5,429 nt of DNA from an uncultured Alphaproteobacteria bacterium (GTDB lineage: Bacteria > Pseudomonadota > Alphaproteobacteria > RF32 > CAG-239). Within the stretch, counting starts at the first letter, position 1, and every line of letters starts with the position of its first letter. Shown one piece after another: positions 1-5,338 of this stretch. The translations under genes were made by a program, and so were the position numbers. The notes under the pieces are model-generated. The model was not told where the DNA came from, made no database searches, and was given only the letters and a program-made list of their open reading frames with translations. The stretch is from contig USCF01000081.1 of assembly GCA_900553115.1 (NCBI GenBank), forward strand, positions 1-5,429, in the 5' to 3' direction.

Positions 1-131
1 AGTACAATACCGCTGATTGTTCCGCATAGGTCAACCATAGGTGTGATGTTCTTGCCAACATAACGCCCCCAGCAAAACATTATTAAAGCCACCAAACAAC
101 AAGCTGTATAAATTATAATAGATTCTTTCAT
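1..131 (-). CDS. Small membrane protein, N-terminal part only (cut by window edge)
   Basis: Reading leftward from an ATG at 131, the frame stays open for 43 codons to the window edge. The start is supported by a strong Shine-Dalgarno, AAAGGGGG (144-137), five bases upstream. The protein begins MKESIIIYTACCLVALIMF. Residues about 4-20 form one hydrophobic segment suited to a membrane span or uncleaved signal anchor. A more polar stretch (CWGRYVGKN) follows, then a second mildly hydrophobic run beginning near residue 32. Two adjacent cysteines (11-12) lie inside the first span. I do not recognise the family, and the missing C-terminus prevents a functional call. It is transcribed divergently from the WYL regulator gene, a layout often seen for a regulator and its target; that link is inference. 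Confidence 0.6.
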   Translation of the reverse strand, partial: MKESIIIYTACCLVALIMFCWGRYVGKNITPMVDLCGTISGIV

Positions 132-136
132 AATAT

Positions 137-160
137 CCCCCTTTGTTGATCGGAAATATA
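137..160 (-). promoter_or_regulatory. Possible promoter -10 and ribosome binding site of the leftward membrane protein gene
   Basis: On the minus strand TATATT (160-155) could be a -10 element, which would place transcription start near 148, just before the AAAGGGGG ribosome site (144-137). The matching -35 zone (about 183-178) has no good consensus and falls inside the palindrome at 170-188. A perfect TTGACA on the minus strand (177-172) also lies in that palindrome, but it is only 11 bases from TATATT. The ribosome site is clear; the promoter is tentative. Confidence 0.35.
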
Positions 161-169
161 AAAACCTGA

Positions 170-188
170 TATGTCAAAACTTGGCATA
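170..188. promoter_or_regulatory. Imperfect palindrome, candidate operator (site 1)
   Basis: TATGTCAA-AAC-TTGGCATA is a dyad with 8-base arms around a 3-base centre; 7 of the 8 pairs match (only T174/G184 fails). It sits between two divergent genes, over the likely -35 zone of the leftward one and about 26 bases upstream of the best -10 of the regulator gene. A near copy lies at 1408-1424. Autogenous operators in a divergent spacer are common for transcription regulators. Assignment to the neighbouring WYL protein is inference. Confidence 0.5.
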
Positions 189-211
189 GCGGAATAAAAA
201 ATAAACCGAAT

Positions 212-220
212 TGTAATAAT
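212..220 (+). promoter_or_regulatory. Possible extended -10 promoter of the WYL regulator gene
   Basis: TGT-AATAAT combines an extended -10 TGn (212-214) with a hexamer (215-220) matching TATAAT at five of six positions. No convincing -35 is seen at the expected distance. It would start transcripts near 227, giving a leader of about 33 bases before the ATG at 260 and leaving the upstream in-frame GTG at 224 outside the message. AT-rich sequence produces such matches easily. Confidence 0.35.
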
Positions 221-248
221 TTTGTGATAGATTACAGAAAAATGGCAA

Positions 249-254
249 AAGGAG
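249..254 (+). promoter_or_regulatory. Ribosome binding site that fixes the WYL regulator start
   Basis: AAGGAG lies five bases before the ATG at 260. It falls inside the coding stretch that would exist if the upstream in-frame GTG (224) or ATG (242) were used, and neither of those has a comparable site. It therefore argues for the 320-residue form. Confidence 0.75.
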
Positions 255-259
255 TGATT

Positions 260-1222
260 ATGGCTTACGAAAAAACATACGATTTGTTGGATTTGGCAAC
301 TAAAATGCAATCATCGCGCGAAGGTGTTTCGCTTAACGATATTATGCAGGATTTTAAGGTGTCACGCCGCACGGCAGAAAGAATGCGTGATATGATAGTC
401 TATAAATTTCCGCAAACCGTGGAAATAAGCGGAGAAAACAATACAAAACGCTGGTATATTCCGCAAGGCACCTTACGCGATTTAATCCAGTTTTCTGCTG
501 AAGAATTATCACTTTTGGAAAATATGCGTACATTGCTGAACAAAAAACAAATGCACGAACAAAATCAAACTTTAGGCAAGTTGATTGATAAAATTAAAGC
601 CAGTGTAAAACCAGATGTTATGCGTAAAATAGAGCCGGACGCTGAGGCTTTGCTGGAAGCGGAAGGTTATATCTGTCGCCCCGGACCAAAGCTGCAGATT
701 GATGAAGAAATAATCAAAACCATTCGTCAAGCTATTTTAGAATGTCATCAGCTGCGTATAACTTATTATAACAAAAACAGCGGAAAAGAAAGTTTTAATG
801 TGCTGAATCCATACGGATTTTTGTATGGCGAGCGCAATCACTATTTGGTGGCGCACCACGCTGACGGTTATTTCGGCGACAATGTGCATACATTTATTTT
901 AAGCAATATCCGCAAAGCCGAAGTTTTACCGCAGCCGGCGAAAATGCTGAAAGGTTTTAATTTGCAGAAGTATGCCGAAGAATCGTTTGGAGCTTTTCAC
1001 GAAAAGCCGTTTGAGGTGGAATGGCTTTTTGACGCTGAAACTGCCGATGAAGCCAGCCGATATATTTTTCACCCGAGTCAAACTATGACAAAAAATCCGG
1101 ACGGGACTCTGACGGTTAAATTTTACGCCGGTGGTCGTTTGGAAATGGATTGGCACTTATACACTTGGGGCAAGCATGTTAAAGTTATAAAACCTGAAAA
1201 TTGGCAAAAGATAGAAATTTAA
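260..1222 (+). CDS. WYL-domain transcription regulator (YafY/DeoR-like HTH)
   Basis: A 320-residue DNA-binding regulator of the helix-turn-helix plus WYL type. Residues 1-60 form a winged HTH, with the helices around 22-46 (VSLNDIMQDFKVSRRTAERM). A central helical linker follows. The WYL domain spans about 140-225, with NPYGFLYGERNHYLVAHH at 183-200; the signature reads H-Y-L (194-196) instead of W-Y-L. A WCX-type C-terminal domain covers about 242-318 and ends with the typical YTWGKHVKVIKP. Family knowledge: WYL domains sense ligands, in several cases nucleic acids or nucleotides, and such proteins regulate DNA repair, phage defence or metabolism. The ligand here is unknown. I chose the ATG at 260 because AAGGAG (249-254) lies five bases upstream; the in-frame GTG at 224 and ATG at 242 lack such a site. 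It diverges from a small membrane protein gene, its most obvious candidate target. Length is normal and no damage is seen. Confidence 0.88.
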   Translation: MAYEKTYDLLDLATKMQSSREGVSLNDIMQDFKVSRRTAERMRDMIVYKFPQTVEISGENNTKRWYIPQGTLRDLIQFSAEELSLLENMRTLLNKKQMHEQNQTLGKLIDKIKASVKPDVMRKIEPDAEALLEAEGYICRPGPKLQIDEEIIKTIRQAILECHQLRITYYNKNSGKESFNVLNPYGFLYGERNHYLVAHHADGYFGDNVHTFILSNIRKAEVLPQPAKMLKGFNLQKYAEESFGAFHEKPFEVEWLFDAETADEASRYIFHPSQTMTKNPDGTLTVKFYAGGRLEMDWHLYTWGKHVKVIKPENWQKIEI

Positions 1223-1250
1223 TGCCTATAATGCTTTTTCTATGCGGATA

Positions 1251-1288
1251 TTTATAAACCTTGCTTGTTATGGGTATAAGTTTATAAA
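1251..1288. repeat. 9-base inverted repeat downstream of the WYL gene
   Basis: TTTATAAAC (1251-1259) and GTTTATAAA (1280-1288) are exact reverse complements around a 20-base spacer. The stem would be almost all A-T and no T-run follows, so it is a poor intrinsic terminator. TTTATAAA is itself self-complementary, so the two copies can also be read as a direct repeat. It could be a protein site, a weak RNA stem or chance. Confidence 0.35.
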
Positions 1289-1407
1289 ATCAATAGGTTA
1301 TTTAAGATAACTCAAATTATCTCGCTTATGCGCTGGATATATTATAATCATCATTTGTTTTTTATAAATATAAGCAAAGCAAAACGTTCATAACTTTTGT
1401 AAAGACT

Positions 1408-1424
1408 ACGCCAATATTTGACGT
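1408..1424. promoter_or_regulatory. Imperfect palindrome, candidate operator (site 2)
   Basis: ACGCCAA-TAT-TTGACGT is a dyad with 7-base arms around a 3-base centre; 6 of 7 pairs match, with the single mismatch at C1411/A1421. Read on the minus strand it is ACGTCAA-ATA-TTGGCGT, which shares 12 of 14 arm positions with site 1 (ATGTCAA-AAC-TTGGCAT), including the same asymmetric mismatch. It ends 28 bases before the ATG of the small ORF at 1453. It is probably bound by the same regulator as site 1; the WYL protein encoded between them is the obvious candidate (inference). Confidence 0.45.
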
Positions 1425-1452
1425 GATTTAGTGCTATTAGTAATTTATAATT

Positions 1453-1641
1453 ATGATGAATTTACGGTTTTTGAATTTGAGTGACGAACAAATTAAAATA
1501 ATAAAAGAAGAAGTCAAAAAATATGTAGAAAAAATAAAAGCTAAAGAAAGGAATATACCAAACAAAAAGAAAGCTCAGCAGCTGAAACGAAAAAAGGTGG
1601 ATATAAATGATTATCTGCCTTTTATTTTTATGTATAAATAA
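1453..1641 (+). CDS. Small lysine-rich hypothetical ORF, doubtful
   Basis: An ORF of 62 codons that starts MMNLRFLNLSDEQIKIIKEE and ends in TAA at 1639-1641. The first half would form a charged amphipathic helix (about residues 9-33). A lysine-rich stretch follows (38-48), then a hydrophobic tail, YLPFIFMYK. I recognise no family. Against it: no Shine-Dalgarno before either possible ATG (1453 or 1456), a very A-rich composition that makes lysine-rich open frames likely by chance, and a TATAAT (1446-1451) so close to the ATG that its transcript would begin at about 1458, inside the frame. In its favour: an operator-like palindrome upstream (1408-1424), a hairpin with T-run right after its stop, and no competing gene. 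It converges on ftsI. It could be a real small protein, a gene remnant, or chance. Confidence 0.33.
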   Translation: MMNLRFLNLSDEQIKIIKEEVKKYVEKIKAKERNIPNKKKAQQLKRKKVDINDYLPFIFMYK

Positions 1642-1642
1642 C

Positions 1643-1674
1643 AGCCAAAGGTCACTATTTTTCCGGCTTTTTTT
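1643..1674 (+). terminator. Possible weak terminator between small ORF and ftsI
   Basis: On the plus strand AGCC (1643-1646), then GG (1650-1651), can pair with CC-GGCT (1663-1668), leaving a 3-base bulge; seven T follow (1668-1674). It begins two bases after the small ORF's stop and overlaps the last codons and TAG of ftsI from the other strand. Read leftward, the same stem is followed only by GTTATTTAT, so it would be weaker for the ftsI operon. The stem is short, hence low confidence. Confidence 0.35.
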
Positions 1675-3427
1675 GTTTATACGCGGCATCAACAATGCTC
1701 TTTTGCTTTTCCAAGTCAAAATCCGCTTTGATATTCAGCTGCGGGGCAACCGCGGTAATAATATTTTTAGCTGTCGGCACCGCGTTCCAACCGGCTTCGG
1801 TATGGTTAAACGTTTCTTTTAAGCCTTTAGGATCGTCAAAAACCACCAAAAGCGCATACTTTGGATTAGATGCCGGAAATCCGGAAACAAAAGTTGAAAT
1901 ACTTTTTTTATGGTCATAGCGGCCGTTCACCAATTTATCTGCAGTTCCGGTTTTACCAAACACCTGATAGCCGTCAACGTTAGCACGGCGACCGGTTCCC
2001 CTAACCACAACCGCGCGCAGCAACGAACGCATTTTTTCTGATGTTTCGCTAGAAACGATTCTCTTTCCCTGTTTTTTGCTGTTTGCCAGCAGAGTCGGTT
2101 CATTATAAATTCCGCCGTTCACAATAGCCGAAAAGGCCGAAATAATATGCAGCGGCGTGGTTGAAATACCATAGCCGTAACTAATTGTGGCCATTGTATG
2201 TTCACTCCAACGTTTTTCAGACAAAAACAGCGGTTTAGCAGTTTCTATCACTTCAAAATCGCTTAAAGATTTATCCATATTTATTTTTTGGAAAAACTCA
2301 CGTTGATATTGTTTGCCAACCTGCATAATCTCCAAAGTTGAACCGATGTTTGACGACTCCACCAAAATATCTTCCGGAGTCAGCATTTTATGCGAGCCAT
2401 GCGGATCAGAAACTCTGGCGCGGCCAAAATAAATCGGCTTAGAAGTATCAAAGCGGCTGTTAACATCTATTTTGCCGCTGTCCAAACACATTGCCGTATT
2501 AAATACTTTAAACACCGAACCTGCCTCATAAACGCCTTTGGTGGCAAAGTTAAACATTGCTCTGTCGGCAACTTTCAAACTTTTGTTAGGATCAAAATCC
2601 GGCACAGATGTCATCGCCACTATTTGTCCGGTGTTAACATCCATCAAAATTGCCGCCGCACCTTCGGCTTTAAAATGTGCGACTCCTGCCATGAGCTCTG
2701 CACGGATTGTATTTTGAATACCCAAATCAACCGACAATTTCACCGGTTTGGTAGAAGTGGTTAAGCGCTCGTCCATATAGCTTTCCAAACCGGAAACGCC
2801 TTTATTGTCAACACTGGTGTTTCCTAGCACATGCGCAAATAAATTATTATGCGGATATATACGTTTTTCACAATTTTCAAATTCCAGCCCCGGAACACCC
2901 AAAGCATTAACCTGCGACTGCTGCGCCGGCGATAAATTTCTTTTCAAATAAACAAAGCTTTTTTTGCGGCTTAAAAGTTCGTTCAAACGCTCATATGAAA
3001 TTTCCGGAAAAATAACATTAAGCTTTTCTGCCACATCTTGCGGATTTTTAATCAATTTAGTATTGGCAAACAAGTTGACTGTCGGCAACGAAGTCGCCAG
3101 AATTTCACCGTTTCTATCCATAATATCGGCACGTTTAACCGGATTTTTAAAATGAATAACTTCTTCATCACCCAAAGAATCGGCCACCGCGGTATCAATA
3201 CTAATTCCATGCCCCAAACAAACATAGGTAACACGCGCCGCCAAAACACAATAACAAGCGGCAAACAAAAGCATTGCCAGCCAAATTCTGGTTCGACACA
3301 CCATCACATTGTCGCCGTCCGATGCAAATATTTTCTGCGAAATCATACCGCGCGAAAATTTTATCTCCTGTCCGGGGAGATAAAAACGCTCCGTATTCTT
3401 TTTAGAAAAACTTACATTGAACCCCAT
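1655..3427 (-). CDS. ftsI: Septal peptidoglycan D,D-transpeptidase FtsI (penicillin-binding protein 3)
   Basis: A 590-residue class B penicillin-binding protein that crosslinks septal peptidoglycan in the periplasm as part of the divisome, usually with FtsW. About 46 cytoplasmic residues precede a single membrane span (about 47-71). The PBP dimerisation/pedestal domain begins near RADIMDRNGEILA (99-111) and includes RIYPHNNLFAHVLG (189-202). The transpeptidase domain carries all three active-site motifs: S-V-F-K with catalytic Ser304 and Lys307, S-S-N at 358-360, and K-T-G-T-A at 492-496. Length is normal for FtsI and no damage is seen. The ATG at 3427 is one base after the ftsL stop. Its own ribosome site is poor (AGAGG about 15 bases away), so translational coupling to ftsL is likely. 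It is the last gene of the operon here: the TAG at 1655-1657 is not followed by murE, unlike in most alphaproteobacterial dcw clusters. Confidence 0.95.
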   Translation of the reverse strand: MGFNVSFSKKNTERFYLPGQEIKFSRGMISQKIFASDGDNVMVCRTRIWLAMLLFAACYCVLAARVTYVCLGHGISIDTAVADSLGDEEVIHFKNPVKRADIMDRNGEILATSLPTVNLFANTKLIKNPQDVAEKLNVIFPEISYERLNELLSRKKSFVYLKRNLSPAQQSQVNALGVPGLEFENCEKRIYPHNNLFAHVLGNTSVDNKGVSGLESYMDERLTTSTKPVKLSVDLGIQNTIRAELMAGVAHFKAEGAAAILMDVNTGQIVAMTSVPDFDPNKSLKVADRAMFNFATKGVYEAGSVFKVFNTAMCLDSGKIDVNSRFDTSKPIYFGRARVSDPHGSHKMLTPEDILVESSNIGSTLEIMQVGKQYQREFFQKINMDKSLSDFEVIETAKPLFLSEKRWSEHTMATISYGYGISTTPLHIISAFSAIVNGGIYNEPTLLANSKKQGKRIVSSETSEKMRSLLRAVVVRGTGRRANVDGYQVFGKTGTADKLVNGRYDHKKSISTFVSGFPASNPKYALLVVFDDPKGLKETFNHTEAGWNAVPTAKNIITAVAPQLNIKADFDLEKQKSIVDAAYKQKKPEK

Positions 3428-3428
3428 T

Positions 3429-3797
3429 TTATTTCTTTTTTACCTCTGCTTTTACCAAAGTTGTCAAAGCTTTTTTGTTTGGTGAAACTTTACCTTCGGC
3501 CGTATCATCTTCATAATTGAAATGTAATGCAGAATAGTTAATAATTTGTTCAGGTTTTGCTTTTTCTAAAGATAATTGTTCATAAGCCAATTTTTGTAAA
3601 CGGTCAGGAGTGTTATATAAACTCCATTGAGCTTTCAAAACGTGAATATCTTGAATATCTTTTTGGATATTATCATTAATGGTTGCCAAACGGCGCTCCA
3701 ATCCTTGCACCTGATTTTTCAGCACCGAAGAACCAACTGCCAAAAACAAGAAAAACGTCAGCCACAGAACCACCATTGCCGTTTTGATACTGCCCAT
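3429..3797 (-). CDS. ftsL: Cell division protein FtsL-like
   Basis: A 122-residue bitopic membrane protein. A very short cytoplasmic start is followed by one membrane span (about 6-24), then a probable coiled coil (about 25-58). The block LKAQWSLYNTPDRLQKLAYE (54-73) resembles the conserved W-S-x-x-N-x-P-x-R-L-x-x-L segment of alphaproteobacterial FtsL. The charged C-terminal tail (about 97-122) is probably disordered. Family role: FtsL pairs with FtsB/DivIC through the coiled coil and, with FtsQ, activates the FtsWI septal synthase. FtsL proteins are poorly conserved, so the call rests on topology, this motif and position between rsmH and ftsI. The ATG at 3797 is three bases after the rsmH stop. 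AAGGGG (3810-3805), inside the last rsmH codons, is a good ribosome site at seven bases. Confidence 0.85.
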   Translation of the reverse strand: MGSIKTAMVVLWLTFFLFLAVGSSVLKNQVQGLERRLATINDNIQKDIQDIHVLKAQWSLYNTPDRLQKLAYEQLSLEKAKPEQIINYSALHFNYEDDTAEGKVSPNKKALTTLVKAEVKKK

Positions 3798-3800
3798 ATT

Positions 3801-4715
3801 CTATCCCCTTATTGCATATCTTAGTTTTGCCGAGCGAGCGCGCGGATTTTTTCCGCATTCTTCCGCGGTTGGCATAATAACTTTAGAAACTTCGGCAAAC
3901 AGATGCTCATCTTGCACCAATTCCGGCGCGTATTTAGAAACCCGAATCCGCTTGCCTCCGTTCTCTTTGAAAAAATTCTTTACGATTCTATCTTCTAAAG
4001 AATGAAAATCGACCACCACCAGCCGTCCGTTTTTTTGTAAACGGTTGGCCGCGCCAGATAGACCTCGTGAAAGTTCGCCCAATTCATCATTGACAGCAAT
4101 ACGCAAAGCCTGAAAAGTTCTGGTTGCCGGATCTATCTCGCCAAATTTTTTATGAATAACCGAATATATTATTTCAGCCAATTCCGTTGTGGTTTCAATT
4201 TTTTTATTTTGGCGATATTCTGCGATTCGCTTGGCAATTTGCCGTGACTTACGTTCTTCGCCATATTGATAAATCAAATCTGCCAGCGCCTCTTCATCAT
4301 AGCTGTTGACAATATCTTTTGCCGATATTCCGTCTTGCGACATCCGCATATCCAAAGCACCTTCTTTACTAAATGAGAATCCTCGCTCAGCCTCATCTAG
4401 CTGCATAGAAGACACACCGATATCAAAAACGGCGCCATTGATTTTTTCTGGCACCAAATCAGCAAAATCTCCAAATTGCCCAGCCCTAAATTCAAACCGG
4501 TCGCCATACATATTTTTGAACTCATTAACGCGTATTTTCACAGTTGGATCACGGTCCAAGGCAATCACTTTACAATCGGCAGTTTCTAAGATTGCCTTTG
4601 TATAGCCGCCGTTACCAAACGTTGCGTCAACATAAACTTCACCTTTTTGCGGCTTTAATGCGGTCAAAACCTCTTGGAGCATCACAGGGATATGTTTTTG
4701 TCTGATTTCAGGCAT
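3801..4715 (-). CDS. rsmH: 16S rRNA (cytosine(1402)-N(4))-methyltransferase RsmH
   Basis: A full-length 304-residue SAM-dependent methyltransferase (formerly MraW) that N4-methylates C1402 in the decoding centre of 16S rRNA. Visible motifs in order: HIPVMLQEV (8-16); the SAM-binding loop YVDATFGNGGYT (28-39); the acidic residue after strand 2 in ALDRD (D54); FDIGVSS (97-103); RGFSF (111-115); DMRM (122-125); YGEERKSRQIA (151-161) in the inserted helical domain; TFQALRIAVNDEL (200-212); DFHSLEDR (236-243); and the C-terminal NPRARSAKLR (290-299). GGYT in place of the GGHS of many other bacteria favours an alphaproteobacterial origin. The ATG at 4715 is two bases after the mraZ stop. Its ribosome site GGGAGG (4731-4726) lies in the last mraZ codons, so the two are probably translated together. 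No abnormality is seen. Confidence 0.96.
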   Translation of the reverse strand: MPEIRQKHIPVMLQEVLTALKPQKGEVYVDATFGNGGYTKAILETADCKVIALDRDPTVKIRVNEFKNMYGDRFEFRAGQFGDFADLVPEKINGAVFDIGVSSMQLDEAERGFSFSKEGALDMRMSQDGISAKDIVNSYDEEALADLIYQYGEERKSRQIAKRIAEYRQNKKIETTTELAEIIYSVIHKKFGEIDPATRTFQALRIAVNDELGELSRGLSGAANRLQKNGRLVVVDFHSLEDRIVKNFFKENGGKRIRVSKYAPELVQDEHLFAEVSKVIMPTAEECGKNPRARSAKLRYAIRG

Positions 4716-4717
4716 TA

Positions 4718-5185
4718 TTATTCAGCCTCCCTGTTTTGCTTTAACACCGGGCGATTTTTCAGTACTTCAGCTCTGATGCGAGCTTCTTCTTTAGCCCAAT
4801 TTTCTGGATTCCAAATTTGAAATTTACGACCTTTACCCACAAAAACAGCCGAATCCGTAATTCCGGCATGCTGCAATAATTTTTCGGTCAAAACGATTCG
4901 CCGCGTGCTATCCAACGGAAAACGCTTGGCATCGCCAAAAATCAAATTAGTTAAATTGTCTTGAGTTTCTGAAAAGAAATCTGTTGAATTTTCAATTTCT
5001 GTTGCTAGCTTATCCAAAGAATCTTCCAAGCAACCTTCAATACATGGCGCACTCAAGCTGCGATAGCAAACAATCTCTGTTGATAATTCTTTAACAATTG
5101 CGCGATAATCTGACGGCAAAGAAACGCGGCCTTTCGCGTCTACTTTGTTTGTTATGGTATCCATAAAGAGAAAAACTTTTCTCAT
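4718..5185 (-). CDS. mraZ: Transcriptional regulator MraZ
   Basis: A 155-residue DNA-binding protein with two tandem AbrB-like MraZ repeats. Family role: it binds short direct repeats upstream of its own gene, usually repressing the dcw operon, and tends to form ring-shaped oligomers. The first repeat contains VDAKGRVSLPSDYR (15-28) with the canonical D-x-x-x-R (D16, R20). The second contains FPLDSTRRIVLTEKLLQHAG (89-108), where the usual D-x-x-G-R reads D-S-T-R-R (D92, R96), so the glycine is replaced. A basic, charged tail follows from about 131. The ATG at 5185 has AAAGGAA (5198-5192) six bases upstream. The internal ATG at 5164, which would start at MDTITNK, has no such site, so the longer form is preferred. 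It heads the operon and lies directly downstream of a repeat array that fits a MraZ operator. Confidence 0.94.
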   Translation of the reverse strand: MRKVFLFMDTITNKVDAKGRVSLPSDYRAIVKELSTEIVCYRSLSAPCIEGCLEDSLDKLATEIENSTDFFSETQDNLTNLIFGDAKRFPLDSTRRIVLTEKLLQHAGITDSAVFVGKGRKFQIWNPENWAKEEARIRAEVLKNRPVLKQNREAE

Positions 5186-5215
5186 GTCAGATTCCTTTCG
5201 GGTTAATTCTTATTT

Positions 5216-5250
5216 ATGGTATATCATGGTAATTTATGGGTTTCAATGGG
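5216..5250. promoter_or_regulatory. Four direct repeats ATGG(T/G) at 10-base period, candidate MraZ operator
   Basis: Read on the plus strand: ATGGT (5216-5220), ATGGT (5226-5230), ATGGG (5236-5240), ATGGG (5246-5250), separated by variable 5-base AT-rich spacers (ATATC, AATTT, TTTCA). The 10-base period puts all copies on one helix face. Known for the family: MraZ of Escherichia coli binds TGGGN direct repeats with 5-base spacers upstream of mraZ. Here the repeats span the predicted -35 to -10 of mraZ, which fits autorepression. They read on the strand opposite to mraZ, and two copies end in T instead of G. MraZ as the binder is inference, but a strong one. Confidence 0.75.
5218..5246 (-). 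promoter_or_regulatory. Predicted promoter of the mraZ-rsmH-ftsL-ftsI operon
   Basis: On the minus strand TTGAAA (5246-5241, five of six consensus bases) is followed after exactly 17 bases by TATACC (5223-5218, four of six). TGA immediately before the latter adds an extended -10 motif. Transcription would start near 5211, giving a leader of about 25 bases that includes the AAAGGAA ribosome site. It coincides almost exactly with the four-repeat array, so a protein bound there would block it. Confidence 0.6.
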
Positions 5251-5266
5251 ATTTTTTAGTATTTTA

Positions 5267-5294
5267 TTAACTGTTCTACTTTTGTTCATATAAA
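5267..5294 (+). promoter_or_regulatory. Tentative promoter of the right-hand divergent gene
   Basis: TTAACT (5267-5272) and TATAAA (5289-5294) are separated by 16 bases and would start transcription near 5301, leaving a leader of about 38 bases. The surrounding sequence is so AT-rich that other -10 choices (for example TAAAAT at 5291-5296) are equally possible. Its -35 would lie only about 17 bases from the repeat array, so MraZ could influence it too. Confidence 0.3.
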
Positions 5295-5338
5295 ATATAT
5301 AGATAAAAATAAAAACGCCACCGAAAGGAACGAATTAT

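Larger units (their letters stand above)
1223..1452. other. AT-rich intergenic region between WYL regulator and small ORF
   Basis: About 230 bases without a supportable gene. It contains a 9-base inverted repeat (1251-1288) and two overlapping, mutually exclusive 5-base hairpins: GTTAT/ATAAC at 1297-1311 and GATAA/TTATC at 1306-1321. A perfect TATAAT at 1343-1348 has no good -35. The second palindrome of the window is at 1408-1424. No GC-rich hairpin with a T-run follows the WYL gene, so its transcript end is not evident. TTTATAAA occurs three times (1251, 1281 and near 1361), which may only reflect base composition. Confidence 0.5.

Noticed and set aside
224..259. GTG at 224 or ATG at 242 as start of the WYL regulator
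   Set aside because: Neither has a good ribosome site, while the ATG at 260 has AAGGAG five bases upstream and gives a normal N-terminus for the family.
1418..1451. TTGACG (1418-1423) with TATAAT (1446-1451) as promoter of the small ORF
   Set aside because: The spacer is 22 bases, too long for a normal sigma-70 promoter, and the start of transcription would fall inside the ORF. TTGACG is better explained as part of the palindrome at 1408-1424.
1462..1719. 85-codon minus-strand open frame after and overlapping ftsI, considered as a continuation of the operon
   Set aside because: It starts inside the ftsI coding end in another frame, and its translation is mostly Phe/Tyr/Leu from A-rich sequence read backwards; it does not resemble MurE or any other dcw protein.
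2390..2764. 124-codon plus-strand open frame opposite ftsI, rich in Cys and His
   Set aside because: The Cys/His content comes from reading the ftsI transpeptidase region backwards; there is no regular metal-binding spacing and no ribosome site of its own.
3038..3520. 160-codon plus-strand open frame opposite ftsI and ftsL
   Set aside because: Lies fully antisense to ftsL and ftsI, both supported by motifs and operon order; its translation shows no domain pattern. It is a shadow of the real genes.
4922..4936. TTGGCATCGCCAA inverted repeat inside mraZ as a third regulator site
   Set aside because: Arm order is reversed compared with the two candidate operators (TTGGC...GCCAA rather than GTCAA...TTGGC) and it lies in coding sequence explained by MraZ residues; probably chance.
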